Notes: a model not told the origin generated them from the sequence alone. Counted from the stretch's first letter, positions 17,676 through 27,190 are shown. The stretch: 64,000 bases of DNA from Bacteroidota bacterium (GCA_017303895.1 JAFLBF010000003.1:1-64000); one strand, 5' to 3'. A program made the numbers and translations.

Positions 17676-17975
17676 ATGAACGTAAAAATTCAATCGGTGC
17701 ATTTTGATGCAGACAAAAAATTGATCGCTTTTATTGAAGAACGTGTAGATAAACTGGCGCATTATTATGATGGGATCATAAGTAGTGATGTAACGCTTCG
17801 ACTAGATAAATCAGATGATTCAGCGAATAAGATCGCGGAGATCAGGTTACACATTCCGGGAAATGACCTGTTTGCTAAAAAACAGTGTAAGAGCTTTGAG
17901 GAAGCGGTTGACATGAGTTTAGGTGCTTTAAAAACTCAAGTAAAGAAGCATAAAGAAAAAATTAAAGGCTTATAG
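17676..17975 (+). CDS. hpf: Ribosome hibernation promoting factor (short HPF/RaiA)
   Basis: 99 residues, the short form without the C-terminal dimerisation domain. It begins 'MNVKIQSVHFDADKKLIAFIEERVDKL' and has the beta-alpha-beta core with 'RLDKSDDSANKIAEIRLHIPGNDLFAKKQCKSFEEAVD'-type conserved spacing and a basic end (KTQVKKHKEKIKGL). HPF binds the decoding centre of idle ribosomes. It follows xerC by 34 bp and has a perfect AGGAGG site, which is exceptional in this genome. A terminator follows at 18005-18039. Confidence 0.9.
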   Translation: MNVKIQSVHFDADKKLIAFIEERVDKLAHYYDGIISSDVTLRLDKSDDSANKIAEIRLHIPGNDLFAKKQCKSFEEAVDMSLGALKTQVKKHKEKIKGL

Positions 17976-17977
17976 CC

Positions 17978-18006
17978 TTGTAAATTCAAACATTTTATTA
18001 CATTTG
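17978..18006 (+). promoter_or_regulatory. Upstream promoter-like sequence after hpf
   Basis: TTG (17978-17980), 18 nt, TACATTTG (17999-18006). It overlaps the left arm of the hpf terminator. The sequence just after the -7 box (GCAGCC...TCAAGGGG) resembles that of the next promoter (GCAGTCC...TCAAGGGG), so the pair looks duplicated. Confidence 0.45.
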
Positions 18007-18039
18007 CAGCCTCAAAATCAAGGGGCTGCATTTTTTTTT
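18005..18039 (+). terminator. Terminator after hpf
   Basis: TGCAGCC (18005-18011) pairs with GGCTGCA (18024-18030) and is followed by nine T (18031-18039). Confidence 0.8.
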
Positions 18040-18058
18040 GAAAAAAAGCAAGATTTTT

Positions 18059-18089
18059 TTTGCAGAAACACAAATGTTTTATAGATTTG
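18059..18089 (+). promoter_or_regulatory. Promoter of the tRNA-tuf operon
   Basis: TTTG (18059-18062), 19 nt, then TAGATTTG (18082-18089), an exact consensus match. The predicted start is near 18096, about 80 nt before the first tRNA. Confidence 0.75.
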
Positions 18090-18175
18090 CAGTCCTTTTT
18101 CAAGGGGGTGATGTTAATAAGTCACTAAAAATAGGTTGAAGTTCTTTTAAAATATAGTGTTACAAACAAAATTAA

Positions 18176-18248
18176 GCCGAAGTAGCTCAGCTGGTAGAGC
18201 AGCTGATTTGTAATCAGCTGGTCGGGGGTTCGAGTCCCTTCTTCGGCT
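18176..18248 (+). tRNA. tRNA-Thr (anticodon TGT)
   Basis: A 73-nt cloverleaf with acceptor GCCGAAG/CTTCGGC and anticodon stem GCTGA/TCAGC. The loop TTTGTAA carries TGT at 18209-18211, and the T-loop is TTCGAGT. CCA is not encoded. It is first in a Thr-Tyr-Gly-Thr array before tuf, the same order as E. coli thrU-tyrU-glyT-thrT-tufB. Confidence 0.97.
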
Positions 18249-18267
18249 CTTTTTGTAACACATTGTT

Positions 18268-18349
18268 GGGTCAGTACCAGAGTGGCCAAATGGGGCAGAC
18301 TGTAAATCTGCTGACTTCGTCTTCGGTGGTTCGAATCCATCCTGGCCCA
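18268..18349 (+). tRNA. tRNA-Tyr (anticodon GTA)
   Basis: An 82-nt class II tRNA with acceptor GGGTCAG/CTGGCCC (one G-U). The anticodon stem is GCAGA/TCTGC, with GTA at 18302-18304. It has a long variable arm and discriminator A. Confidence 0.97.
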
Positions 18350-18390
18350 CGATTTTTGATTGTAGTTCTTTTTTTGTAAGAATAATTTAA

Positions 18391-18463
18391 GCGGAAGTAG
18401 CTCATTTGGTAGAGCGTCAGCCTTCCAAGCTGAGGGTGGCCGGTTCGAGCCCGGTCTTCCGCT
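18391..18463 (+). tRNA. tRNA-Gly (anticodon TCC)
   Basis: A 73-nt cloverleaf with acceptor GCGGAAG/CTTCCGC. Anticodon stem TCAGC/GCTGA holds loop CTTCCAA with TCC at 18424-18426. Discriminator is T. Confidence 0.97.
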
Positions 18464-18489
18464 CTTTTATACTCACTTGCTTACATTAA

Positions 18490-18561
<72 letters not shown>

Positions 18562-18602
18562 CTTAATGTTGTTTTGATGGTGTGTGTTTGAAAAAAGTAT
18601 TG

Positions 18603-18639
18603 TTATTTGAATAAACCTGGAGAAGGATTATTCAAATAA
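18603..18639 (+). promoter_or_regulatory. tuf leader hairpin
   Basis: A perfect 12-bp inverted repeat (TTATTTGAATAA at 18603-18614 with TTATTCAAATAA at 18628-18639) holds a 13-nt purine-rich loop containing GGAGAAGGA and is followed by five T. It lies 64 nt before the tuf start. It may be an RNA processing or attenuation site between the tRNAs and tuf. Confidence 0.6.
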
Positions 18640-18702
18640 TTTTTGGAAAGAAAATTTCTTGAGTAAATAAATATAAAATAACAATTAAACAAATAAATAG
18701 CA

Positions 18703-19890
18703 ATGGCTAAAGAAAAATTCGACCGTTCCAAACCACACGTAAACATCGGAACAATTGGTCACGTTGACCACGGTAAAACAACCTTAACTGCAGCAATCAC
18801 AACTGTATTAGCTGAAAAAGGTCTATCTGAAGTGAGAGATTTCTCTTCAATCGATAACGCTCCTGAAGAAAAAGAGCGTGGTATCACAATCAATACTTCT
18901 CACGTAGAGTATCAAACTGCGAACCGTCACTACGCACACGTTGACTGTCCAGGTCACGCGGATTACGTAAAGAACATGGTAACTGGTGCTGCTCAGATGG
19001 ACGGTGCAATCTTGGTTGTTGCTGCTACTGATGGTCCAATGCCACAAACTCGTGAGCATATCCTTTTAGCTCGTCAGGTAGGTGTACCTAAAATCGTTGT
19101 GTTCATGAACAAAGTGGACATGGTTGACGATCCTGAATTGTTAGACTTAGTAGAAATGGAAATCCGTGAGTTATTGTCATTCTATCAATTTGATGGTGAC
19201 AACACTCCAATCATCAAAGGTTCTGCTTTAGGTGGTTTAAATAAAGATCCAAAATGGTCAGAAAAGATCATGGAATTAATGGATGCTGTAGATACTTTCA
19301 TTCCATTGCCTCCACGTGATACTGAAAAAGCATTCTTGATGCCAGTTGAGGACGTGTTCACGATCACTGGTCGTGGTACAGTTGCAACAGGTCGTATCGA
19401 AACAGGTGTTATTAACACAGGTGATGAGGTTGAGATCATCGGTATGCAAGATGAAAAATTAAAATCTACAATCACAGGTGTGGAAATGTTCCGTAAGATC
19501 CTTGACAGAGGTGAAGCTGGTGATAACGTTGGTCTATTGTTACGTGGTATCGATAAGAAAGATATCCGTAGAGGTATGGTTATCGTTAAACCGGGAACTA
19601 TCACTCCTCATACTGAGTTCAAAGCTGAGATCTACGTATTGAAAAAAGAAGAAGGTGGACGTCACACTCCATTCCATAACAAATACCGTCCTCAATTCTA
19701 CTTACGTACAACTGACGTAACTGGAGAAATTGAATTACCAGCAGGACGCGACATGGTTATGCCTGGTGATAACGTAACAATTACTGTTAAGTTGATCGTA
19801 CCGGTAGCTATGGACAAAGGTTTACGTTTCGCTATCCGCGAAGGTGGACGTACTGTAGGTGCAGGTCAGGTAACTGAAATCATCAAGTAA
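18703..19890 (+). CDS. tuf: Translation elongation factor EF-Tu
   Basis: 395 residues, full length. The G-domain motifs are GHVDHGKT (19-26), the switch I '[14 protein letters not shown]', DCPGHADY and NKVD, followed by the two beta-barrel domains. The C-terminal '[24 protein letters not shown]' is intact. EF-Tu delivers aminoacyl-tRNA to the ribosome. The gene sits between four tRNA genes and tRNA-Trp/secE. It is the only tuf gene in the window. Confidence 0.99.
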   Translation: MAKEKFDRSKPHVNIGTIGHVDHGKTTLTAAITTVLAEKGLSEVRDFSSIDNAPEEKERGITINTSHVEYQTANRHYAHVDCPGHADYVKNMVTGAAQMDGAILVVAATDGPMPQTREHILLARQVGVPKIVVFMNKVDMVDDPELLDLVEMEIRELLSFYQFDGDNTPIIKGSALGGLNKDPKWSEKIMELMDAVDTFIPLPPRDTEKAFLMPVEDVFTITGRGTVATGRIETGVINTGDEVEIIGMQDEKLKSTITGVEMFRKILDRGEAGDNVGLLLRGIDKKDIRRGMVIVKPGTITPHTEFKAEIYVLKKEEGGRHTPFHNKYRPQFYLRTTDVTGEIELPAGRDMVMPGDNVTITVKLIVPVAMDKGLRFAIREGGRTVGAGQVTEIIK

Positions 19891-19902
19891 TAAATACAAC
19901 AA

Positions 19903-19953
19903 TTTAGTATGGACAGTAGGCAGTGGAAACATTGCCTGCTGTTTTCTACTAAA
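19903..19953 (+). promoter_or_regulatory. Stem-loop between tuf and tRNA-Trp
   Basis: TTTAGTA/TACTAAA (19903-19909 with 19947-19953) and CAGTAGGCA/TGCCTGCTG (19914-19922 with 19933-19941, one G-U) form a two-part hairpin. There is no T run, so processing or mRNA stabilisation is more likely than termination. Confidence 0.6.
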
Positions 19954-20003
19954 TACGGGTGATGCCAAAATTGATTTTTTGGATCAACAATTTGGAGTAA
20001 TAA

Positions 20004-20074
20004 ACAGGTGTAGTTCAAGGGTAGAATAGAGGTCTCCAAAACCTTTGATGGGAGTTCGAATCTCTCCACCTGTG
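20004..20074 (+). tRNA. tRNA-Trp (anticodon CCA)
   Basis: A 71-nt cloverleaf with perfect acceptor ACAGGTG/CACCTGT and anticodon loop CTCCAAA with CCA at 20036-20038. The T-loop is TTCGAAT and discriminator G (the tryptophan identity base). It lies between tuf and secE. Confidence 0.97.
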
Positions 20075-20080
20075 CTAAAG

Positions 20081-20158
20081 AAAGTTTAAAGCTAAAAGTT
20101 GAAAGAAAAATTGGACAAATTCCAAAACTTTAAACTTAAAAACTTTAAACTTTAAATT
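20081..20158 (+). repeat. Low-complexity AAGTTTAAAG / CTTTAAACTT words
   Basis: Degenerate direct and inverted copies of TTTAAACTT and AAGTTTAAAG fill the gap between tRNA-Trp and secE. They can fold into A/T-rich hairpins. No open frame is seen. Confidence 0.4.
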
Positions 20159-20167
20159 AAAAAGAAT

Positions 20168-20359
20168 ATGAGCAAGTTTAAAGAATATTTCAGCGAAACA
20201 ACCAATGAACTTGTAAACAAAGTGAGTTGGCCATCTTGGAAAGAATTACAAAGCAGTGCGATCGTTGTGATGGTAGCGTCTGTGATCATTGCATTATTGG
20301 TTTTTGCAATGGATTTCGCATTTAATAAAGGGATGGAAACCATCTATCATTTATTTTAA
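20168..20359 (+). CDS. secE: Preprotein translocase subunit SecE
   Basis: 63 residues, the short single-spanning form. The amphipathic 'ETTNELVNKVSWPSWKEL' is the conserved cytoplasmic helix, followed by one membrane helix (IVVMVASVIIALLVFAMDFAF). SecE clamps SecY in the SecYEG channel. It precedes nusG by 22 bp, the usual pair. Confidence 0.96.
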   Translation: MSKFKEYFSETTNELVNKVSWPSWKELQSSAIVVMVASVIIALLVFAMDFAFNKGMETIYHLF

Positions 20360-20381
20360 TAACTCGATATAATTTACAGAA

Positions 20382-20948
20382 ATGAGCGAGCAAACAAAAA
20401 CTGACACCGTAAAAAAATGGTATGTGGTAAGAGCTATCAGTGGTCAGGAGAAAAAGGTAAAGCAATATATTGAGGTTGAGATCAACCGTTTAGGTTTAAG
20501 CAGTTATGTATCTCAAATTTTAATTCCTACTGAAAAGATATATCAGATCCGTAACGGTAAAAAGGTAAGTAAAGAACGTCCTTTTTATGGTGGATATATT
20601 TTAATTGAAGCAGCTCTTGTAGGAGAGGTGCCTCACGTTATTAAGAATGTAACCGGTGTTATCGGTTTCCTAGGTGAAACAAAAGGTGGCGAGCCTGTTC
20701 CAATGCGTTTGAGCGAAGTGAACAGAATTTTAGGTACTGTAGATGATCTTGCTGAAAGCGATGCACAGATCAGCATTCCATTTATTGTTGGAGAAACAGT
20801 AAAAGTAACCAATGGCCCGTTCAATGGATTCACTGGTACAATTGAAAAAGTAATTGAAGACAAGAAAAAACTAGAAGTAATGGTGAAGATTTTCGGAAGA
20901 AAAACACCATTAGAACTAGGATATTTAGAAGTAGAGAAAGAAAGTTAA
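20382..20948 (+). CDS. nusG: Transcription termination/antitermination protein NusG
   Basis: 188 residues. The N-terminal NGN domain (KKWYVVRAISGQEKKVKQYIE) contacts RNA polymerase. The C-terminal KOW domain (about 130-188, 'GETVKVTNGPFNGFTGTIEKV') links it to Rho or ribosomal protein S10. Length is normal. It lies in the secE-nusG-rplK order. Confidence 0.97.
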   Translation: MSEQTKTDTVKKWYVVRAISGQEKKVKQYIEVEINRLGLSSYVSQILIPTEKIYQIRNGKKVSKERPFYGGYILIEAALVGEVPHVIKNVTGVIGFLGETKGGEPVPMRLSEVNRILGTVDDLAESDAQISIPFIVGETVKVTNGPFNGFTGTIEKVIEDKKKLEVMVKIFGRKTPLELGYLEVEKES

Positions 20949-21050
20949 ATCAAATCCGTTCAGCAAAAAGAGCGAAAGACCCAACGTTGAGCTTCCATCA
21001 GCAATTAAGTTTCCAGCGGTGACAACTGAACCAGTAAACTAAAAAAGAAA

Positions 21051-21497
21051 ATGGCAAAAGAAGTAAGTGCAATGATCAAATTGCAAATAAAAGGTGGAGC
21101 AGCAAATCCTTCACCTCCGATTGGACCGGCATTAGGTGCTAAAGGTGTTAACATCATGGAGTTCTGTAAGCAATTCAATGCTAGAACACAAGATAAAGCT
21201 GGAAAAGTAATTCCTGTTATCATCACGGTTTACAATGATAAATCATTCGAATTTATCTTGAAAAACCCTCCTGTTGCAGTGTCATTGTTAGAGATCACAA
21301 AAGTAAAAGCAGGTTCAGCTGAGTCGAACCGTAAAAAAGTAGGTACAGTAACTTGGGATCAGATCCGTACAGTTGCTGAAGGTAAAATGCCTGACTTGAA
21401 CTGCTTCACTATTGAATCAGCAATGAGCATGGTAGCTGGTACAGCTCGCAGTATGGGATTGACCGTAACAGGTGAATCGCCATTAAAGAAAAAGTAA
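21051..21497 (+). CDS. rplK: 50S ribosomal protein uL11
   Basis: 148 residues, close to the family's usual length. The proline-rich '[26 protein letters not shown]' is the thiostrepton/GTPase-centre segment. The C-terminal rRNA-binding domain ends '[12 protein letters not shown]'. The final ESPLKKK is basic. It forms a block with rplA. Confidence 0.97.
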   Translation: MAKEVSAMIKLQIKGGAANPSPPIGPALGAKGVNIMEFCKQFNARTQDKAGKVIPVIITVYNDKSFEFILKNPPVAVSLLEITKVKAGSAESNRKKVGTVTWDQIRTVAEGKMPDLNCFTIESAMSMVAGTARSMGLTVTGESPLKKK

Positions 21498-21510
21498 AAT
21501 AACCGATGGA

Positions 21511-21526
21511 GCACGCTATGGCGTGC
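21511..21526 (+). promoter_or_regulatory. Hairpin between rplK and rplA
   Basis: GCACGC/GCGTGC with loop TATG, 26 nt before the rplA start. It is G/C-rich compared with the surroundings and has no T run, so it is a candidate processing or L1-binding structure. Confidence 0.55.
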
Positions 21527-21551
21527 GTTTGCACATCACAAATTCAATAAA

Positions 21552-22247
21552 ATGGCTAAAATCACAAAAAAAAGAAAAGCAGCTATGGCGAAGTACGATG
21601 CTACTAAAGCATATACTTTGGCTGAAGCAGCAAAGATCGTGAAAGAGATCACTTCTACTAAGTTTGATTCTTCAGTAGACATCAGCATCCGTTTAGGTGT
21701 TGATCCACGTAAAGCGAACCAAATGGTTCGTGGATCTGTATCATTACCACACGGAACAGGTAAAACGATGAAAGTATTAGTTCTTTGTACTCCTGATAAA
21801 GAGGCAGAGGCTAAAGCTGCAGGTGCTGACTACGTTGGATTAGATGAGTATGTAGAAAAGATCAAAGGCGGTTGGTTAGATGTGGATGTTGTTGTTGCAA
21901 CTCCAAGTGTAATGGGTAAAATTGGTGTTATTGCACGTGTGTTAGGACCACGTGGTTTGATGCCAAATCCTAAAACAGGAACTGTTACTATGGATGTAGC
22001 AAAAGCAGTAACTGAATCTAAAGCCGGTAAGATCGACTTCAAAGTTGATAAAGCTGGTATCATCCAATCTTTAGTTGCGAAAGTATCTTTCGACAGCAAT
22101 AAGATTGCAGACAATGCGAATGAGTTGTTACAGACAATTATGAAATTAAAGCCTTCATCAGCAAAAGGAACGTATGTGAAAAGCGTTTACTTGAGCTCTA
22201 CAATGAGTCCAAGTATCCAAATTGACACGAAATTCTTAGCGCAATAA
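21552..22247 (+). CDS. rplA: 50S ribosomal protein uL1
   Basis: 231 residues, full length. Conserved blocks include '[18 protein letters not shown]', '[15 protein letters not shown]' and '[19 protein letters not shown]'. L1 forms the mobile stalk at the E site and in many bacteria represses its own rplK-rplA message. Confidence 0.97.
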   Translation: MAKITKKRKAAMAKYDATKAYTLAEAAKIVKEITSTKFDSSVDISIRLGVDPRKANQMVRGSVSLPHGTGKTMKVLVLCTPDKEAEAKAAGADYVGLDEYVEKIKGGWLDVDVVVATPSVMGKIGVIARVLGPRGLMPNPKTGTVTMDVAKAVTESKAGKIDFKVDKAGIIQSLVAKVSFDSNKIADNANELLQTIMKLKPSSAKGTYVKSVYLSSTMSPSIQIDTKFLAQ

Positions 22248-22270
22248 TTTTGTAATTAATAAAAACCATC

Positions 22271-22299
22271 AATTTACAACGGCTTCCACGGGGTAAATT
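22271..22299 (+). promoter_or_regulatory. rplJ leader stem-loop
   Basis: AATTTAC (22271-22277) pairs with GTAAATT (22293-22299) around a 15-nt G/C-richer loop, 14 nt before rplJ. In other bacteria L10-L7/L12 binds the rplJ leader to repress translation. This short element is the only structured candidate here. Confidence 0.4.
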
Positions 22300-22313
22300 A
22301 AAAACAAACAGAA

Positions 22314-22808
22314 ATGAAAAAAGAAGAGAAATCACAAATAATCGACTCATTGGTTGAAAAGATCAATGCGAACAATAAAATCTATTTAGCAGATTGTTCT
22401 TCTTTAACTGTTGAGAAAGTAAACCAATTCAGAAGATCTTGTTTTGAAAAAAACATTTCAGTAACTGTTGTAAAAAACTCATTGCTTAAAAAAGCATTAG
22501 AGAGAGCTGATGACAGCCGTTTAACGGATTTAATTCCGGCATTAAAAGGCGCTACAGCGATCATGTTCACTGAAGTGGGAAATGCTCCTGCTAAATTAAT
22601 TAAGCAGTTCAGAGCTAAAAATGACAGACCTTTATTGAAAGGTGCTTTCGTTGAAGAAAACATCTACTTAGGCGATGATCAACTTGATACACTTGCTAAC
22701 ATTAAGAGCAAGAACGAGCTTATCGCAGACGTGGTGGCATTACTTCAATCACCTGCACAACGAGTTGTATCTGCTCTACAAAACAAAGCAGAAAAAGACG
22801 CAGCTTAG
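22314..22808 (+). CDS. rplJ: 50S ribosomal protein uL10
   Basis: 164 residues. The N-terminal rRNA-binding globular part (LADCSSLTVEKVNQFRR, VVKNSLLKKALE) is intact. The C-terminal helix 'ELIADVVALLQSPAQRVVSALQNKAEKDAA' binds L7/L12 dimers. Length and order before rplL are normal. Confidence 0.96.
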   Translation: MKKEEKSQIIDSLVEKINANNKIYLADCSSLTVEKVNQFRRSCFEKNISVTVVKNSLLKKALERADDSRLTDLIPALKGATAIMFTEVGNAPAKLIKQFRAKNDRPLLKGAFVEENIYLGDDQLDTLANIKSKNELIADVVALLQSPAQRVVSALQNKAEKDAA

Positions 22809-22875
22809 TTGGCAAACAGTTTAAAGATAGAAAAAGTAAAAATTTAATTAGTAACAATTTTAAAAATCAAATACA

Positions 22876-23247
22876 ATGGCAGACGTAAAAGCAATTGCTG
22901 AACAGTTAGTAAATTTAACTGTGAAAGAAGTGCAAGAATTATCTACAATTTTAAAAGATGAGTATGGTATCGAACCAGCAGCAGCAGCAGTAGTTGTTGC
23001 AGGTGGTGCAGCAGGCGGAGACGCAGCAGCAGCTAAAACATCTTTTGATGTGATCTTAGTTGACGCAGGTGCAGCTAAATTAGGTGTAGTAAAAGTTGTA
23101 AAAGACTTAACAGGTTTAGGATTGAAAGAATCTAAAGATCTTGTTGACGGTGCACCAAAACCAGTAAAAGAAGGCATCTCTAAAGAAGAAGCTGAAGCAT
23201 TGAAAAAACAATTAGAAGAAGCAGGAGCAAAAGTTGAGATTAAATAA
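22876..23247 (+). CDS. rplL: 50S ribosomal protein bL12
   Basis: 123 residues. It has an N-terminal dimerisation domain ([21 protein letters not shown]), an Ala/Gly-rich hinge ([19 protein letters not shown]) and the C-terminal factor-binding domain '[20 protein letters not shown]'. It recruits translational GTPases to the ribosome. A large hairpin separates it from rpoB. Confidence 0.97.
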   Translation: MADVKAIAEQLVNLTVKEVQELSTILKDEYGIEPAAAAVVVAGGAAGGDAAAAKTSFDVILVDAGAAKLGVVKVVKDLTGLGLKESKDLVDGAPKPVKEGISKEEAEALKKQLEEAGAKVEIK

Positions 23248-23275
23248 GCTTCTGACACAACTTTAATATTCACAG

Positions 23276-23311
23276 CCTCATCACCCTTTTGGTAACAAAA
23301 GTGTGATGAGG
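23276..23311 (+). promoter_or_regulatory. rplL-rpoB intergenic hairpin with GUAA tetraloop
   Basis: CCTCATCAC (23276-23284) pairs with GTGATGAGG (23303-23311). One C/T mismatch follows, then CTTTTG/CAAAAG (23286-23291 with 23296-23301) closes a GTAA loop of the stable GNRA type. No U tract follows at once. In E. coli the same gap holds an attenuator and an RNase III site. Confidence 0.8.
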
Positions 23312-23368
23312 ATTATGTGTTTTCAGTGTATAGTTGTTTTTACTTATTAACCTTAATACTTTAGCACC

Positions 23369-26300
23369 TTGGCTCAAAATAAAAAACCTCAGAGAATAAG
23401 TTTTGCATCTATTAAAAGTCAAATTGAGTACCCTGACTTTTTAGATATTCAACTTCAATCGTTCCAGGACTTTTTTCAGTTAGAAACTACTTCTGAAAAC
23501 CGTCAGAACGAAGGACTTTACAAAGTTTTCGCAGAAAACTTTCCTATTTCCGATGCACGAAACAATTTCGTGTTGGAATTTTTAGATTACTTTATTGACC
23601 CTCCACGTTACGCTATCGAAGAGTGTATCGAGCGTGGTTTAACGTACAGCGTACCTTTAAAAGCAAAGTTACGTTTGTATTGTACAGATCCTGAACATGA
23701 AGATTTTGAAACGATCGTTCAGGATGTTTACTTGGGAACTATTCCGTACATGACTCCAAAAGGTACTTTCGTTATCAATGGAGCTGAACGTGTTATTGTT
23801 TCTCAGTTACACCGTTCACCGGGTGTATTCTTCGGTCAAAGTCGTCATGCTAACGGTACCAAATTGTACTCTGCCCGTGTTATTCCCTTCAAGGGATCAT
23901 GGATCGAGTTTGCTACCGATATCAACAGTGTGATGTATGCTTACATCGACCGTAAGAAAAAGTTACCGGTAACTACCTTGTTAAGAGCTATCGGATTTGA
24001 AAGCGATAAACAAATCCTTGAAATATTCGGCTTAGCTGACGAATTAAAAGTTAGCAAAGCTGCCTTGAAAAATGCTGTGGGTCGTAAGCTTGCAGCGCGT
24101 GTATTGAAAACATGGATCGAAGATTTCGTTGATGAGGATACCGGTGAGGTGGTATCTATTGAGCGTAACGAAGTGATCATCGACCGTGAGACCATCCTTG
24201 AAGAAGGTCATATCGACTTGATCATCGAAGCAAACGTTAAATCTGTGATCCTTCACAAAGAAGATGTGAACTCTGCTGATTATGCGATCATCTACAATAC
24301 ATTACAAAAAGATACATCTAACTCTGAGAAAGAAGCGGTAGAACACATCTATCGTCAGTTACGTAACGCTGAACCACCAGATGAAGAAACAGCTCGTGGT
24401 ATCATCGATAAGTTATTCTTCTCTGATAAACGTTACGATCTTGGAGAGGTTGGTCGTTACCGTATCAACAAAAAATTAAATATCAATACTCCTGCGGATG
24501 TTAAAACATTAACAAAAGAGGACATCATTTTGATCATTAAATATTTGATCGAATTGATCAACTCTAAAGCAGATGTGGATGATATCGATCACTTGAGTAA
24601 CAGACGTGTTCGTACCGTAGGTGAGCAATTATATGCTCAGTTCGGTGTTGGTTTGGCTCGTATGGCGCGTACTATCCGTGAACGTATGAACGTTCGCGAT
24701 AACGAGGTGTTCACGCCAACTGACTTGATCAATGCGAAGACATTATCATCTGTTATCAATTCATTCTTCGGTACTAACCAGTTATCTCAATTCATGGATC
24801 AAACCAATCCATTGGCTGAGATCACGCACAAGCGAAGACTATCTGCCCTTGGGCCTGGTGGTTTATCCCGTGAGCGTGCAGGTTTCGAGGTACGTGACGT
24901 TCACTATACGCACTACGGACGTTTATGTACCATTGAAACACCGGAAGGTCCAAACATCGGTTTGATCTCTTCATTGTGTGTATATGCGAAGATCAATAAA
25001 TTAGGTTTCATCGAAACACCATACATGACCGTAACAAACGGTAAAGTGGATGTTGAGAAATCAGTTACATATTTAAGCGCTGAAGAAGAGGATGCAAAAA
25101 CAATTGCGCAAGCAAATGCTCCTATCGATGCGAAAGGTAGATTCATTGACGGAAAAGTAAAAGCACGTTACGAAGGTGACTTCCCGGTTGTAGAACCAGA
25201 GAAATTACATTTGATGGACGTTGCTCCAAATCAGATCGCTTCTATCGCGGCTTCTTTGATTCCGTTCTTGGAGCATGATGATGCTAACCGTGCCTTGATG
25301 GGTTCGAACATGCAACGTCAAGCTGTTCCATTGTTACGTCCGGAAGCTCCGATCGTAGGAACAGGATTAGAGCCATTGGTTGCACGTGATTCACGTGTAT
25401 TGATCAATGCTGAAGGCGAAGGTGTTGTTGAGTATGTGGATGCAAACGAAATTGTGATCCGTTACAACAGAACTGATGAAGAGCGTTTGATCAGCTTCGA
25501 TGATGATATCAAACGTTACCAATTAACTAAATTCCGTAAAACCAATCAAAGTACTTGTATCAACTTGAAACCGATCGTTAAGAAAGGTGAGAAAGTTTCT
25601 AAAGGACAAGTATTATGTGAAGGTTATGCAACTCAAAATGGTGAATTAGCATTAGGACGCAACATGAAAGTAGCGTTCATGCCATGGAAAGGTTACAACT
25701 TCGAGGATGCGATCGTTATCTCTGAACGTGTTGCCCGTGAAGATATCTTTACATCTGTTCACATTGATGAGTATTCATTAGAAGTACGTGATACAAAACG
25801 TGGTTTAGAAGAATTAACTTCTGATATTCCTAACGTTTCTGAAGAGGCTACAAAAGACCTTGATGAGAACGGATTGATCCGTATCGGTGCTGAAGTAAAA
25901 GAAGGTGATATCTTGATCGGTAAGATCACTCCTAAAGGAGAAACAGATCCTTCACCGGAAGAAAAACTTTTACGCGCGATCTTTGGTGACAAAGCGGGTG
26001 ACGTGAAAGATGCTTCATTAAAAGCACCTCCATCATTACGTGGTGTGGTGATCGACAAAAAATTATTCTCTCGTGCAATTAAGGATAAAAAAGCGAAAGC
26101 TGAAGAAAAACCATTGTTAGAGAAAATTGATAAAGAACACAATGTAGAAGCTGCTGCATTAAAAGCGAAATTGATTGAAAAATTGAACACGCTTGTTAAT
26201 GGAAAAACTTCTCAAGGCGTTCAAAATCTATTAAAAGAAGAGGTGATCGGAAAAGGAGTGAAATTTACTCAGAAAGCACTTGAGAAAATTGACTTCACTA

Positions 26301-27178
26301 CTGTGAACCCAAGCAAATGGACGACTGATAAAGATGTGAATGATCAAATTAAAATGTTGTTGCATAACTACAACATTAAATTCAACGATCTATTAGGCGT
26401 TTATAAGCGTAAAAAATTCGCTGTAACTGTAGGTGATGAGCTACCAGCCGGTATCGTTCAATTGGCTAAGATCTACATCGCTAAAAAACGTAAGTTAAAA
26501 GTAGGTGATAAGATGGCTGGTCGTCACGGTAACAAAGGTATCGTTGCACGTATCGTTCGCGATGAAGATATGCCATTCTTAGAAGATGGAACACCGGTAG
26601 ATATCGTGTTAAATCCATTAGGTGTACCTTCCCGTATGAACTTAGGTCAGATCTACGAAACTGTATTAGGATGGGCAGGTCAAAAATTAGGTGAGAAATT
26701 CTTCACTCCGATCTTTGATGGTGCTTCTACTGAGCAGTTGAATGAATGGACAGACAAAGCAGGTTTACCTCGTTTTGGTCGTACATACTTAACTGATGGT
26801 GGTACAGGTGAAAGATTCGACCAACCGGCAACTGTAGGTGTTATCTACATGTTGAAATTAGGTCACATGGTTGATGATAAAATGCACTCCCGTTCAATCG
26901 GACCATACTCACTTATTACACAACAACCGTTGGGTGGTAAGGCACAATTTGGTGGTCAGCGTTTTGGTGAGATGGAGGTTTGGGCATTGGAAGCATTTGG
27001 TGCTGCTAATATCCTACAAGAGATCCTTACCATCAAATCGGATGACGTTGTTGGACGTGCGAAAGCATACGAAGCAATTGTTAAAGGTGAAAATATGCCA
27101 ACTCCTGGTATCCCTGAATCATTCAACGTATTGTTGCATGAGTTACGCGGCTTAGGATTGAATATTTCACTCGACTAA
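23369..27178 (+). CDS. rpoB: DNA-directed RNA polymerase beta subunit
   Basis: 1269 residues starting at a TTG codon (23369). No in-frame ATG follows until more than 100 residues in, inside conserved sequence, so TTG is the real start. The beginning ([28 protein letters not shown]) matches Bacteroidota RpoB. The rifampicin region is wild type around '[20 protein letters not shown]' and '[17 protein letters not shown]'. The next block reads [13 protein letters not shown], with Thr where E. coli has Pro560. The C-terminal '[21 protein letters not shown]' is intact. It is cotranscribed with rplJL and rpoC. Confidence 0.98.
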   Translation: MAQNKKPQRISFASIKSQIEYPDFLDIQLQSFQDFFQLETTSENRQNEGLYKVFAENFPISDARNNFVLEFLDYFIDPPRYAIEECIERGLTYSVPLKAKLRLYCTDPEHEDFETIVQDVYLGTIPYMTPKGTFVINGAERVIVSQLHRSPGVFFGQSRHANGTKLYSARVIPFKGSWIEFATDINSVMYAYIDRKKKLPVTTLLRAIGFESDKQILEIFGLADELKVSKAALKNAVGRKLAARVLKTWIEDFVDEDTGEVVSIERNEVIIDRETILEEGHIDLIIEANVKSVILHKEDVNSADYAIIYNTLQKDTSNSEKEAVEHIYRQLRNAEPPDEETARGIIDKLFFSDKRYDLGEVGRYRINKKLNINTPADVKTLTKEDIILIIKYLIELINSKADVDDIDHLSNRRVRTVGEQLYAQFGVGLARMARTIRERMNVRDNEVFTPTDLINAKTLSSVINSFFGTNQLSQFMDQTNPLAEITHKRRLSALGPGGLSRERAGFEVRDVHYTHYGRLCTIETPEGPNIGLISSLCVYAKINKLGFIETPYMTVTNGKVDVEKSVTYLSAEEEDAKTIAQANAPIDAKGRFIDGKVKARYEGDFPVVEPEKLHLMDVAPNQIASIAASLIPFLEHDDANRALMGSNMQRQAVPLLRPEAPIVGTGLEPLVARDSRVLINAEGEGVVEYVDANEIVIRYNRTDEERLISFDDDIKRYQLTKFRKTNQSTCINLKPIVKKGEKVSKGQVLCEGYATQNGELALGRNMKVAFMPWKGYNFEDAIVISERVAREDIFTSVHIDEYSLEVRDTKRGLEELTSDIPNVSEEATKDLDENGLIRIGAEVKEGDILIGKITPKGETDPSPEEKLLRAIFGDKAGDVKDASLKAPPSLRGVVIDKKLFSRAIKDKKAKAEEKPLLEKIDKEHNVEAAALKAKLIEKLNTLVNGKTSQGVQNLLKEEVIGKGVKFTQKALEKIDFTTVNPSKWTTDKDVNDQIKMLLHNYNIKFNDLLGVYKRKKFAVTVGDELPAGIVQLAKIYIAKKRKLKVGDKMAGRHGNKGIVARIVRDEDMPFLEDGTPVDIVLNPLGVPSRMNLGQIYETVLGWAGQKLGEKFFTPIFDGASTEQLNEWTDKAGLPRFGRTYLTDGGTGERFDQPATVGVIYMLKLGHMVDDKMHSRSIGPYSLITQQPLGGKAQFGGQRFGEMEVWALEAFGAANILQEILTIKSDDVVGRAKAYEAIVKGENMPTPGIPESFNVLLHELRGLGLNISLD

Positions 27179-27190
27179 TAAACACTTTAA

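Noticed and set aside
18125-18350. Two minus-strand open frames of 67-71 codons opposite the tRNA-Thr and tRNA-Tyr genes
   Set aside because: They are the well-known artefact of translating tRNA genes backwards (RDSNPRPADYKSAALPAELL pattern); the tRNAs are certain.
19866-20069. Minus-strand 67-codon frame over the tuf end and tRNA-Trp
   Set aside because: It is another antisense-tRNA artefact (MERFELPSKVLETSI pattern).
24901-24960. Thr in place of E. coli Pro560 in RpoB ([13 protein letters not shown]) as a possible rifampicin-resistance change
   Set aside because: The position is not one of the classical resistance sites, and I recall the same residue in other Bacteroidota, so it is more likely lineage-specific.
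25759-26190. Long minus-strand frames inside rpoB and other core genes
   Set aside because: They are shadows of strongly biased coding sequence on the plus strand.
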